A stretch of DNA of 64,000 nucleotides from Pseudonocardia alni (GTDB lineage Bacteria > Actinomycetota > Actinomycetes > Mycobacteriales > Pseudonocardiaceae). Below the pieces are notes generated by a model that saw only the letters and a program-made list of their open reading frames with translations, did no database searches and was not told where the DNA came from. Shown one piece after another: positions 9,275 through 17,159 of the stretch. The DNA lies in assembly GCF_002813375.1 (NCBI RefSeq), contig NZ_PHUJ01000003.1, positions 3,534,001 to 3,598,000 on the forward strand, given 5' to 3'. Within the stretch, counting starts at the first letter, position 1; each line of letters starts with the position of its first letter. The position numbers were made by a program, and so were the translations under genes.

Positions 9275-10702
9275 ATGAAGATCCCCCATTCCGCGCTCCC
9301 CGCGATCAGGACGGCGATCCTGCTCGCCTTCACCGCGGCGTCGGCGTTCGTGTTCCTGTTCTTCTGGACCTCGGTCGGCGGTTACGTGCCCGGCTACACC
9401 CAGGAGCAGTACACGACGGCGTTCCACGTCGACAAGGTCAACAACCTGGTCCCGCAGTCCGACGTCACCCTCAACGGGGTGAAGGTCGGCAAGGTCCTGA
9501 CCGTCGAGGCGACCCCGGACGGGCGCGCCGAGGTGGTCGTCAACATGACCGACGACAACGCCATCCCGCTGCATGAGGGCGTCACCGGCCGGATCAACTC
9601 GAAGACGCTCGTCGAGGAGACCTACGTGTCCCTCGTCGACGGCCGCGGTGCCGAGCTGCCCGACGGCGCCCGGCTGCCCGACGGCGCCGTGCAGTCCGCG
9701 GTGCTGCTCGACGATCTGATCCGGACGCTGCCCGACGACCGCCGCGTCGCGCTGGCCTCCACCCTGCAGTCGCTGGGTGCGGCCACGAAGGACACCCAGG
9801 CGGGCGTCGACGGCGCACTGGCCGGCCTCGGCCAGCTCGGCCGCGAGGGCGGGACCGCCCTCGACGCGCTCGCCGCGCAGTCGAAGGACCTCGAGCAGCT
9901 GTCGCAGAACACCGCCGCGGTGCTCGCCGCGCTGGACGTGCAGCGCGGCCGCATCGCCGACCTGGTGACCGACGCCAACCTGGTCACCGAGGTCACCGCG
10001 AACAGCCGCACCGACCTGGAGAACACCATCCGGGAGCTGCCGCCGACGCTGAAGGCGGCCAACGACGCCAGCGACGACCTGTCCCGGCTCGCCGGCGGGC
10101 TCGGCCCGGTCGCGGCGAACCTGGACCGGGCGGCGCCCGCGCTCAACGCGGCGCTGAACGAGCTCCCGGCGACCACCCGCGACCTGCGCGGGCTGCTGCC
10201 CTCGCTCGACGCGACCCTGGGCAAGGCCCCGGTCACCCTGGACCGGGTCCCGCAGTTCTCCGACGACCTGCGCGCCCTGCTGCCCGAGGCCGACCGGGCC
10301 CTGCTCCAGCTCAACCCGATGCTGGAGTACCTCAAGCCCTACGGCGGCGACATCTACCAGTTCTTCACCAACTTCGGTGAGACGGTGTCGCGCGGTGACG
10401 CCAACGGCACGCTCCTGCGCGTGATGCTGGTGTTCCACGCCCAGTCGTTCGCGGGCAACCCCGTCCCGCTCAACGACATCCCGCCGCTGGACGACAACAA
10501 CCCGTACCCGCGGCCGGGCACCCAGGTCGGCCCCGAGGACGACGCGCCGCCGCCGCAGGTGGCCGACCCCGGACCGGCGAACGACTCGCCGCCCCCCGGA
10601 CCGGCCCCGACCGTCGGGCCGCAGCCCGAGGGCGACGCCGCCCGCGGCGACGCGCCGGCGCCGGAACCGTCCGGCGGTGGGCTCCTGGGGCTCGGCGGAT
10701 GA
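9275..10702 (+). CDS. Mce family substrate-binding protein, position 6
   Basis: Sixth and last Mce protein, 475 residues. It is the only Mce gene after the first that is not overlapped by its predecessor: a 15-base gap contains the strong ribosome site AAGGAGGTGA, which may boost its translation. The membrane helix is at about residues 9-31, and the Mce domain follows (VPQSDVTLNGVKVGKVL). A long helical stretch leads to a Pro/Asp-rich tail ending in GGGLLGLGG. It overlaps the MmpL-like gene by four bases, tying the tube subunits to that transporter. Confidence 0.93.
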   Translation: MKIPHSALPAIRTAILLAFTAASAFVFLFFWTSVGGYVPGYTQEQYTTAFHVDKVNNLVPQSDVTLNGVKVGKVLTVEATPDGRAEVVVNMTDDNAIPLHEGVTGRINSKTLVEETYVSLVDGRGAELPDGARLPDGAVQSAVLLDDLIRTLPDDRRVALASTLQSLGAATKDTQAGVDGALAGLGQLGREGGTALDALAAQSKDLEQLSQNTAAVLAALDVQRGRIADLVTDANLVTEVTANSRTDLENTIRELPPTLKAANDASDDLSRLAGGLGPVAANLDRAAPALNAALNELPATTRDLRGLLPSLDATLGKAPVTLDRVPQFSDDLRALLPEADRALLQLNPMLEYLKPYGGDIYQFFTNFGETVSRGDANGTLLRVMLVFHAQSFAGNPVPLNDIPPLDDNNPYPRPGTQVGPEDDAPPPQVADPGPANDSPPPGPAPTVGPQPEGDAARGDAPAPEPSGGGLLGLGG

Positions 10703-13158
10703 CCCGCCCGTCCCGCACGACCCTCGAAGGGCGTAGGGCCGCACTCGCGGCCCTGCGCCCTTCGGGGCGTTCCGCGCTGGGTCTGATCATGGTCCTCGCC
10801 CTGGTGGCGCTGACCGTGGCGGGCGTGTCCCGGGTGAAGGTCGAGACCGGGGTCGAGTCGTTCCTGCCGTCGTCGGACCCGTCGGTGCAGCGCTACACCG
10901 AGCTCGCCCGGTCCTTCGGCGGCGACCCGATCGTCGTGCTGCTGCGCGCCCCGCAGGCCCCCGGCCTGCTCGAGCGGGACGTGCTGCCCCGGGTCCTCGG
11001 GGTCGAGGGGCAGCTGTCCCAGCTGCCCGACGTCGCGTCGGTCTACGGCCCGGCGACGACGCTGAACCAGCTGGCGTCGCAGTCGCAGAAGCTGCTCGCC
11101 GAGCTCACCGGCCGCCGCGACGGCCTGCAGCGGGCCGCGGCGATCACCGCCGAGCAGCGCGGGGAGGACCCGGTCGCCGCCGGGAACGCGGCCGTCGCGG
11201 CCTTCGACGCCCGCTACGGCCCGCTGATCGTGCAGGGCCTGCCCGTCGGGCTGCCGACCCTGCGCAACCAGCGCTTCATCGACCACTCGATCATGGGGTC
11301 CGGGGGTGAGCCGCGCCCGCAGTGGCGCTACGTCGTCCCCGACCAGCGGTCGCTGGCGATCCTGGTCCGGCCCCGCGAGGGACTCGACCAGGCCGGTACC
11401 GAGCAGCTCGTCGCCGCGGTGAACGCGACCGTCACGCAGGCGCAGCTGCCCGCCGAGGCGACCGTCTCCGGCGTCCCCGCGATCACCGCCTCGCTCGGCA
11501 CCGCGGTGGACCGGGAGGCGCCGGTCCTCGGCGCGGTCGCGGTCGTCGCGATCGGGCTGTGCCTCTTCGTGGTGCCCTGGACCCGACGGCGACGGCGGCT
11601 GATCCCGCTCGCGGTCACCCTGGCCGCGACCGCGGCGACGCTGGCCGTGCTCGGCTGGGCCGGGCGACCGGTCTCGCTGGGCGTGGTCGCGTTCCTGCCG
11701 GTCCTGGTCGGGCTCGGCAGCTACTACCCGACCTACTTCGCCCGCGGGGCGCGGCCGCGCACGGTCGTCGTCGTCGCGGCGGGGACGGCGGCCGGTTTCG
11801 GTGCGCTGCTGCTGTCGCCGCTGCCGTTCGTGCGCGACCTCGGGTCGACCCTGGCCCTGGGTGTCGCGTTCGCGGTGGCGCTCGGCTGGTTCGTCTACCG
11901 CCCCGGTGGCTGGGCCGGACCGGACCGCCCGTCCGACGCACCCGCCGGCGGTGCACCCGACAGCGCCGCACCCGCCGGCGGTGCACCCGACAGCGCCGCA
12001 CCCGCGGGCGGTGCACCCGCCGTCGACGGGGCCGCCGACGGCACCGCCGCCGGCGGCGCCGGGGGCGAGGTCCCCGCCGGCGCCGACGAGCCGATCGCGC
12101 GGCCGGGCCGGTCCCGGCTGGTCGCGGTCGTGCTGGCGGGGCTGGTCGCGGTCGGGGGCTGGGCCACGCTGCCCTTCCTGCCCCTGCAGACCAGCGTGGA
12201 CGCGCTGTCGGCCGGGCTGCCCGCCGTCGACGACGCCACCCGGGTCGAGCAGGTCCTCGGGTCCGGCGGCGAGCTCGCCGTCGTGCTGCGCTCCACCGAC
12301 GGCACGGGCGACGTGCTCACCCCGCAGGCCTGGGAGTGGATGACGACCGCCCAGCAGGGGATCGTGCGGCTGCACGGCGACGAGGCACGCCCCGCGCTCT
12401 CGGCGCCGTCGCTGCTGTCGTTCCTCGGCCCCACCCCGGACCAGGAGCAGATCCGCGCCGGGGTCCGGCTGCTGCCCCCCTACCTCACCGGGGCCGTGCT
12501 GCGGCCCGACGGCCAGGTCGCGGTGCTGTCGTTCGGGGTCCGGCTCGACGACCTCGACCGGCTCCGGGACCTCACCGACGCGATCGCCGCCGAGCTGCCC
12601 CCGGCCCCGCCCGGCTTCCTCGCGGAGGTGTCCGGGCTGCCCGCCGTCGCGGTGCAGGGCTACGAGCTGGTCTCCGCCGACCGCTACCTGGCCGGTACCG
12701 CCGGCCTGGTCGCGGCGGCCCTGGTGCTCGCGGTCGGGCTGCGGCACCGCCGCGACGCGCTGCGCGCCGCGCTCGCCGCCGTGCTCGCGACCGGCGCGAA
12801 CCTGTTCCTGCTCTGGGCGTTCGGCATCCCGCTGAACCCGCTCACCGTCGCGCTCGGGTCGCTGACCGCCGCCGTCGGCTGCGAGTTCACCGTGATGACC
12901 TGCGACGCCGTCCGCACGCGCGACCCGCGCCTGCGGACCGCGGTGACCCTGGCGGCCCTCACCTCGGGCACCGGGTTCGCCGTGCTGGCGCTGTCCGACC
13001 TCGCCCTCATGCGCGAGTTCGGGCTGCTGCTGGCGCTGTCCGTACTGCTGTCCTACCTGGCCGCGCGCCTGGTGGTGCGGGCGTTCCCGCCCGCACCGGC
13101 CGGGGTCGGGATCTCCGGGAGTACCCCCGCCCCGGAGAAGCTCGTTGGAGTGATGTGA
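10699..13158 (+). CDS. MmpL-like RND family transporter
   Basis: Large inner-membrane transporter, 819 residues, of the RND/MMPL superfamily. An N-terminal helix (about 25-45) is followed by a first extracytoplasmic domain (ETGVESFLPSSDPSVQRY), a helix bundle near 270-400, a second extracytoplasmic domain and a second bundle near 660-810 (LGSLTAAVGCEFTVMTCDA, typical of MMPL). The linker after the first bundle is an Ala/Pro/Gly repeat encoded by a 30-bp tandem repeat. The gene sits directly behind six Mce genes and before a foldase gene. Joint work with the Mce importer is inferred from operon structure. Substrate unknown. Confidence 0.9.
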   Translation: MTRPSRTTLEGRRAALAALRPSGRSALGLIMVLALVALTVAGVSRVKVETGVESFLPSSDPSVQRYTELARSFGGDPIVVLLRAPQAPGLLERDVLPRVLGVEGQLSQLPDVASVYGPATTLNQLASQSQKLLAELTGRRDGLQRAAAITAEQRGEDPVAAGNAAVAAFDARYGPLIVQGLPVGLPTLRNQRFIDHSIMGSGGEPRPQWRYVVPDQRSLAILVRPREGLDQAGTEQLVAAVNATVTQAQLPAEATVSGVPAITASLGTAVDREAPVLGAVAVVAIGLCLFVVPWTRRRRRLIPLAVTLAATAATLAVLGWAGRPVSLGVVAFLPVLVGLGSYYPTYFARGARPRTVVVVAAGTAAGFGALLLSPLPFVRDLGSTLALGVAFAVALGWFVYRPGGWAGPDRPSDAPAGGAPDSAAPAGGAPDSAAPAGGAPAVDGAADGTAAGGAGGEVPAGADEPIARPGRSRLVAVVLAGLVAVGGWATLPFLPLQTSVDALSAGLPAVDDATRVEQVLGSGGELAVVLRSTDGTGDVLTPQAWEWMTTAQQGIVRLHGDEARPALSAPSLLSFLGPTPDQEQIRAGVRLLPPYLTGAVLRPDGQVAVLSFGVRLDDLDRLRDLTDAIAAELPPAPPGFLAEVSGLPAVAVQGYELVSADRYLAGTAGLVAAALVLAVGLRHRRDALRAALAAVLATGANLFLLWAFGIPLNPLTVALGSLTAAVGCEFTVMTCDAVRTRDPRLRTAVTLAALTSGTGFAVLALSDLALMREFGLLLALSVLLSYLAARLVVRAFPPAPAGVGISGSTPAPEKLVGVM
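11941..12019 (+). repeat. 30-bp in-frame tandem repeat, about 2.6 copies
   Basis: Two perfect 30-bp units (11941-11970 and 11971-12000) plus a partial third with one substitution (12001-12019) lie inside the MmpL-like gene. Each unit encodes ten residues (PAGGAPDSAA register). The repeat falls in the cytoplasmic linker between the two membrane halves. Copy number may vary between strains without breaking the frame. Confidence 0.9.
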
Positions 13159-14276
13159 TGCGACTGAAGTCCACACTGGCGTGGATCGCCGGCGCCGCCC
13201 TCGACCGTGTCCGGACCACCTGGACCGGCCGGATCGTGGCGGGCGTCCTCGTCCTCGCCCTCGTCGCCGGGATCGGCGGCGGGGTCTGGTGGAAGATGCA
13301 GCAGGTACCCGACGGCGCGGCGCTGGCCGTCGGCGACCGGGTCGTGACCGTCACCGACCTCGACGACCGGGTGCAGACCCTGCGGGCGCTCTACGGCGTC
13401 CAGCCCCCGGTCGAGGACCCGGTGCGGATGGACGGCTTCCGCCGCGACGCCGCCAAGGCCGTCGCGCTGAGCATGGTGCTGGAGGACCGGGCGGCCGAGA
13501 TGGGCGTCGGCATCGCCGACGCCAAGGTCCGCCAGACCCTCGACGAGTACATCACCCAGCAGCTCGGCAACGGCCCCGGCGCCCGTGACGACTTCGTCCA
13601 GGTCCTGGGCAACGTCGGCACCACCGAGGACAAGGTGATGACCGAGGTCCGCCAGCAGATGGTGGTCGGCGAGCTGTTCGACCGGGTCACCAAGGACGTC
13701 GCCGTCACCGACGACGACCTGCGCGCCGACTTCCCGAAGTACGCCGAGCGGCTCGGCACCCCCGAGAAGCGCGACCTGTCCAACATCGTGGTCGCCAGCA
13801 AGGAGGCCGCCGACAAGATCGCGGCCGACCTGCGGGGCGGTGCCGACTTCGCGACCGTCGCGCGGGCCAGCACCATCGACAACGCCACCCGGGCGAACGG
13901 CGGCGCGCTCGGCCCGATCAGCGCCGACCAGCTGCAGCCCGACTACGCGAAGGCCGCCTTCGAGACCCCGGCCGGCCAGGTCTTCGGGCCGGTGCAGAAC
14001 CAGTTCGGCTGGAACGTCGGCCGGTCCGGTGCGGTGACCCCGGGCGTCCCGGCGAACTTCGACCAGGTGCAGGACCGGCTCCGCGAGCTGGTGCTGTTCG
14101 ACCGGCGGATCACCGTCTGGGGCCAGTGGATGAACGACTCCCTGCGCGGGGGCGACGTCCGCTACGCCGACGACTACCGCCCCGCCGACCCGGACACCGC
14201 CCCCACCGGGGCGAGCCCCGGCCTGCCCTCCGGTACGCCGCAGACCGTCCCGCCCGCACCCGGTGGTGGCGGGTGA
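13158..14276 (+). CDS. Membrane-anchored parvulin-type peptidyl-prolyl isomerase (PrsA/SurA-like)
   Basis: Predicted extracytoplasmic foldase, 372 residues. The ATG overlaps the MmpL-like stop by three bases. An N-terminal helix (about 26-48) anchors it. A SurA-N-like helical region follows (residues 60-190), then a PpiC/parvulin domain at about 195-300 with the characteristic stretches RDLSNIVV, GADFATVARASTIDN and GGALGPI. The C-terminus is Pro/Gly-rich. Cotranscription with Mce proteins and the MmpL-like transporter suggests it folds the exported parts of this importer; that is inference. A general foldase role is the alternative. Confidence 0.85.
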   Translation: MRLKSTLAWIAGAALDRVRTTWTGRIVAGVLVLALVAGIGGGVWWKMQQVPDGAALAVGDRVVTVTDLDDRVQTLRALYGVQPPVEDPVRMDGFRRDAAKAVALSMVLEDRAAEMGVGIADAKVRQTLDEYITQQLGNGPGARDDFVQVLGNVGTTEDKVMTEVRQQMVVGELFDRVTKDVAVTDDDLRADFPKYAERLGTPEKRDLSNIVVASKEAADKIAADLRGGADFATVARASTIDNATRANGGALGPISADQLQPDYAKAAFETPAGQVFGPVQNQFGWNVGRSGAVTPGVPANFDQVQDRLRELVLFDRRITVWGQWMNDSLRGGDVRYADDYRPADPDTAPTGASPGLPSGTPQTVPPAPGGGG

Positions 14277-14494
14277 GCCCCGTCTGGGGCCTCCTGAGCT
14301 TCGCCGGTGTCGGCGTCCTGCTCGCCCTCATGGGGTGGGCGGGACGCCGGCACGCGGCCGCGCTGGGTGCCGTCCCGGGGATGCCCGCCGAGCTGCAGCA
14401 GCACCGGATCGCGGTCATCCGCCGCGGCGCGACGGCCTGCCTGGTCGTCGGGGTCGCGTTCGTCGTGATCGGGGTGCTGGTCCCGCTGGTGTGA
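14273..14494 (+). CDS. Small two-helix membrane protein at the end of the mce operon
   Basis: A 73-residue protein starting at a GTG that overlaps the foldase stop by four bases. It shows two hydrophobic segments, about residues 4-22 and 53-72, joined by a basic loop. I do not recognise a named family. Its place as last gene before the terminator and its coupling to the foldase suggest an accessory membrane subunit of the importer, but nothing in the sequence shows a function. Confidence 0.7.
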   Translation: MSPVWGLLSFAGVGVLLALMGWAGRRHAAALGAVPGMPAELQQHRIAVIRRGATACLVVGVAFVVIGVLVPLV

Positions 14495-14517
14495 GCCGGC
14501 CGCGGCACCGTCACCCA

Positions 14518-14555
14518 CGGGAGAGCCCCGGCCGGACCCGGCCGGGGCTCTCCCG
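14518..14555. terminator. Bidirectional hairpin terminator
   Basis: Bases 14518-14535 and 14538-14555 form a perfect 18-bp inverted repeat with a two-base loop. It lies between the convergent ends of the mce operon and the lipoprotein gene, so it can stop transcription from both sides. Confidence 0.85.
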
Positions 14556-14561
14556 TGCGGG

Positions 14562-15050
14562 TCAGCGGACGGCGGGTGCCGGGACGGGGTCGCCGTTCGG
14601 GTTCAGCGGCAGCCAGGTCCCGCCGAAGGCCTCGACGCCCTGGCCGGTCACCGCACCCGGCGTCGTGTCGCCCGCGAAGCGGTGCAGGACGTGCCCGGCG
14701 TAGGTCACCTGCTCGCCGCCGGCCGTCGCGGTGGTGCCGATGACCTCGGTGCGCAACGGGTTCAGCGCCGGGCGGGCGGGGTGCGGCACCCCCTCGGCGA
14801 CGTAGGCAGGCCACTGCGCGAGGCACTCGCCGGCGCACTCCCCGGCCGGGACGCGCGCGTAGAGCACCCGGCCCTGCCCGTCGGCGAGCACCGCGCCGGC
14901 CGTCGAGGTGACCACGTCGATGGTCGTGCCGGCGCCGGGGAGCGTGAACGCCCGCTCGGTGCCCGCGGGCTCGGCGGACGTGCAGGCGCCCAGGGACAGG
15001 GCGGCCGCGGCGAGGAGCAGCGCGACGCGGTGGCGGGACGGGGCGGGCAC
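14562..15050 (-). CDS. Secreted-repeat lipoprotein (COG4315/PF03640-like)
   Basis: Predicted surface lipoprotein, 162 residues, from a GTG at 15050 preceded by GGAGGA. A signal peptide ends in the lipobox LGAC (Cys near residue 21). The mature part shows two copies of the secreted-repeat pattern: ADGQGRVLYARVPAGE with ECLAQWPAY, then AGHVLHRFAGDTTPGAV with GGTWLPLNPNG. These match the family of short lipoproteins of unknown function found in actinobacteria. Upstream in-frame codons do not look like protein of this family. It ends against the mce operon terminator. Confidence 0.85.
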   Translation of the reverse strand: MPAPSRHRVALLLAAAALSLGACTSAEPAGTERAFTLPGAGTTIDVVTSTAGAVLADGQGRVLYARVPAGECAGECLAQWPAYVAEGVPHPARPALNPLRTEVIGTTATAGGEQVTYAGHVLHRFAGDTTPGAVTGQGVEAFGGTWLPLNPNGDPVPAPAVR

Positions 15051-15085
15051 GGTTCCTCCGGGCGGTGGGGGTGGCGGGCTGCGGC

Positions 15086-16024
15086 TCAGCGGGTGAGCAG
15101 CAGGAACAGGCAGTACGAGGTGACCATCGCCAGCACCACCAGCGCGGGCACCAGCAGCCGCGGGTCGAGCTCGATGGTGCGGGAGCCGCGGCGCGGCCCG
15201 TCCAGCTCGGCGCGGGTCGCGTCCGGGTCGGGCGGGCCAAGGAAGTCCGAGATCCGGAAGCGGCGGTCGAAGTCGTCGGAGTCGGCGACACCGCGCAGCA
15301 GCTCCGACGGCGGCCCGCACGCCACGATCCGGCCGTGGCACAGGATCGCGACGGTGTCGGCGAGCTCCCGGGCCAGCGCGATGTCGTGCGTGGTGACCAG
15401 CACCGTGGCCCCCGAGCGCGCGTGCTGCTCGCGGACCGCGGCCACCAGCGTGCCCGCGTGGGCGGAGTCCAGACCGGTCTCCAGCTCGTCGAGCACCAGC
15501 ACCGGCGCCTCGACGGCCAGCGTACGGGCGATCGCCAGCCGCTTGCGGCCGTGCGCGGGGAGCTCGGACGGGAGCGCGTCGGCCCGGTCGTGCAGCCGCA
15601 TCTCGCGCAGCCGGTGCATCGCGACCCGCTCGACGCGCTCGGGGGACATGCCGCGGCCGTCGAGGGCGTAGGTCAGGTTCTCGTAGACCGACAGCGAGCC
15701 GAACAGCGACGACTCGAACACCGACGGCCCGCCGAACAGCACGCTCATGCCGCGTCGCAGCCGTCGCAGCTGCGCCTCGCCCGCCGCGTGCACGTCGACG
15801 CCGTCGACGGTCACGGTGCCCCGCCCCGGGGCGACGAGCCCGGCGAGGTGGCGGACCAGCGTCGTCTTGCCCGACCCGGACGGGCCCATGACGACCGTCA
15901 CGGTGCCGGGCGCCAGGTGCAGGCCCAGGCGGAACAGCACCGGGGTGTCGTCGATCATCGTGGTGACGTCGGTGAAGTCGATCGTGGGCCCGCGGGGCGG
16001 CTCGTCCGGCACGGGTCCCGTCAT
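15086..16024 (-). CDS. MlaF-like ABC ATPase with degenerate motifs and a C-terminal membrane helix
   Basis: A 312-residue ATPase-like protein related to MlaF. Walker A GPSGSGKT near residue 50, Walker B VLVLDELETGLD near 180 and the H-loop TTHD are kept. The Q-loop glutamine position reads GG (MSVLFGGPSVFES), and the LSGGQ signature is replaced by LPAHGRKR. A basic linker leads to a C-terminal hydrophobic helix (about residues 290-310), which MlaF proteins lack. A similar protein is encoded at 25691-26614. It may be a regulatory or membrane-tethered partner of the importer rather than a normal motor. ATG 16024 is used; GTG 16027 is possible. Confidence 0.8.
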   Translation of the reverse strand: MTGPVPDEPPRGPTIDFTDVTTMIDDTPVLFRLGLHLAPGTVTVVMGPSGSGKTTLVRHLAGLVAPGRGTVTVDGVDVHAAGEAQLRRLRRGMSVLFGGPSVFESSLFGSLSVYENLTYALDGRGMSPERVERVAMHRLREMRLHDRADALPSELPAHGRKRLAIARTLAVEAPVLVLDELETGLDSAHAGTLVAAVREQHARSGATVLVTTHDIALARELADTVAILCHGRIVACGPPSELLRGVADSDDFDRRFRISDFLGPPDPDATRAELDGPRRGSRTIELDPRLLVPALVVLAMVTSYCLFLLLTR

Positions 16025-16137
16025 CACACCAGTGGACGACGACGGCCCGGAGGGCTCGTCCCCCGGCGGGGGTGACTCCCTCTCCCGGAGTGGGTGTCCC
16101 TGCGCGCGCGGGGCCCCGCCGGGCGTCGCGCGCGTTC

Positions 16138-16143
16138 TAGCCT
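16138..16143 (+). promoter_or_regulatory. Probable -10 box of a leaderless promoter
   Basis: TAGCCT ends six bases before the ATG at 16150, the spacing expected for a leaderless actinobacterial transcript. The same TAGCCT box stands seven bases before the TetR gene start on the other strand at 25602. Confidence 0.5.
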
Positions 16144-16149
16144 GCGCCC

Positions 16150-16569
16150 ATGAGCGAGCAGGTGCAGAGCCGGACCACGATGCCGTGGGCGCTGGTCGTG
16201 TCGGCCGCCGCGTGGATGCTGACCGCGGTGCTGCTAGCCGTCGCGTGGACGGGGCTGCGGCCGGAGTCCACGGTCGACGAGGACACCGCGAGCACGCTGG
16301 CCGGACAGGGCGCGCCGGTCGTCGAGACCGGCTCGGGCGCGCCGTACCCCCCGTGGCTGCTGCTCGTGCTCGCCGTGCTGCTCGTCGTGGCGGGGGCCGC
16401 CCTGGCGCTGCGCCGCCGCGCGGGCCGTTACCCCGCGGTCGTCCTGTCCGTTGTGTCGGTGGTGCTCCTCGCCGCGGCGGGGCGCTGGGAGACGATCCCG
16501 GCGATGGTGCTGCTGGTGGTGGGGACCGTCCCGCTGCTGATGCCCTCGGCGCTGCGACACCTGCGCTGA
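16150..16569 (+). CDS. Hypothetical membrane protein, about four helices
   Basis: A 139-residue protein with hydrophobic segments near residues 13-32, 67-85, 94-108 and 113-128 and short basic loops. No family is recognised. It appears to be transcribed from a leaderless promoter and lies between the ABC ATPase gene (divergent) and another small membrane protein, ahead of the acyl-CoA synthetase. It may belong to the uptake side of the catabolic locus; this is context only. Confidence 0.65.
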   Translation: MSEQVQSRTTMPWALVVSAAAWMLTAVLLAVAWTGLRPESTVDEDTASTLAGQGAPVVETGSGAPYPPWLLLVLAVLLVVAGAALALRRRAGRYPAVVLSVVSVVLLAAAGRWETIPAMVLLVVGTVPLLMPSALRHLR

Positions 16570-16629
16570 CGCACTCGTGGGGGACCCGGTGCCGGTTCCC
16601 CGCACGAGCCGACCGAAAGGAGGCCCGGA

Positions 16630-17019
16630 GTGGCCGTGCCGGGGTTCGACTGGTTCTCCGACCGTGTGGACTGGATCAGCCTGGTCCGCGGGGCCTCACT
16701 GGCCTTCAGCGTGCTGGTGATCGGCGGTCTCGCCGCGCCGCTGGGCTCACAGATCCCGGTGGTGGGCCCGGCCTGGCTGATCATCACCGCGGTCGTCGCG
16801 TTCGTGCTGGCCGGCTACCGGATCGGCGACGCGCTCGACCCGCGCGTGCACGGGGCCGGTGCGGCCGTCGCGGGCTACGCGCTGGTGCTGCCGCTGGTGG
16901 TGCTCGGCACCGGCACGCTCGACCCGCTGCAGCTGGTCCTCACCGCGGCGACCGCGGTGGTCATGGGCGCGATCGCCGGGCACCTCGCGGGCCGCAACCG
17001 GGACCGCCGCACCGCCTGA
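16630..17019 (+). CDS. Hypothetical membrane protein, about four helices
   Basis: A 129-residue protein from a GTG with a strong AAAGGAGG site six bases upstream. Four hydrophobic segments are visible (about 20-36, 46-64, 75-92 and 97-117), with Gly/Ala-rich packing and a basic C-terminus. No named family is recognised. It precedes the acyl-CoA synthetase by 140 bases, in a leader that shares a motif with the SCP2-like gene leader. Confidence 0.65.
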   Translation: MAVPGFDWFSDRVDWISLVRGASLAFSVLVIGGLAAPLGSQIPVVGPAWLIITAVVAFVLAGYRIGDALDPRVHGAGAAVAGYALVLPLVVLGTGTLDPLQLVLTAATAVVMGAIAGHLAGRNRDRRTA

Positions 17020-17159
17020 GAGCGGCCGCGCCCGAGTGGGGGAGGAACCACCCCCTCGGGAGGGATGCCGGGTCACGCAGCGTGCCGACACGATGCGGGC
17101 TGCGACGGCGGGGCCTCGCCCGCGCCGTTCCGACCCACCCTCGAAGGGGAGAGCAGCCC

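Noticed and set aside
7835-10744. Long minus-strand open frame of 969 codons opposite Mce genes
   Set aside because: Composition is Arg/Gly/Val/Gln-rich shadow sequence typical of antisense to GC-rich genes, with no domain; the + strand holds clear Mce proteins.
11941-12019. Tandem repeat considered as a CRISPR-like array
   Set aside because: Units are contiguous with no spacers and are in frame inside a transporter gene.
11322-13157. Upstream extension of the foldase frame through the MmpL-like gene
   Set aside because: The sequence is low-complexity Arg/Ala/Pro; the MmpL-like frame is real there, and the foldase has a membrane helix right after ATG 13158.
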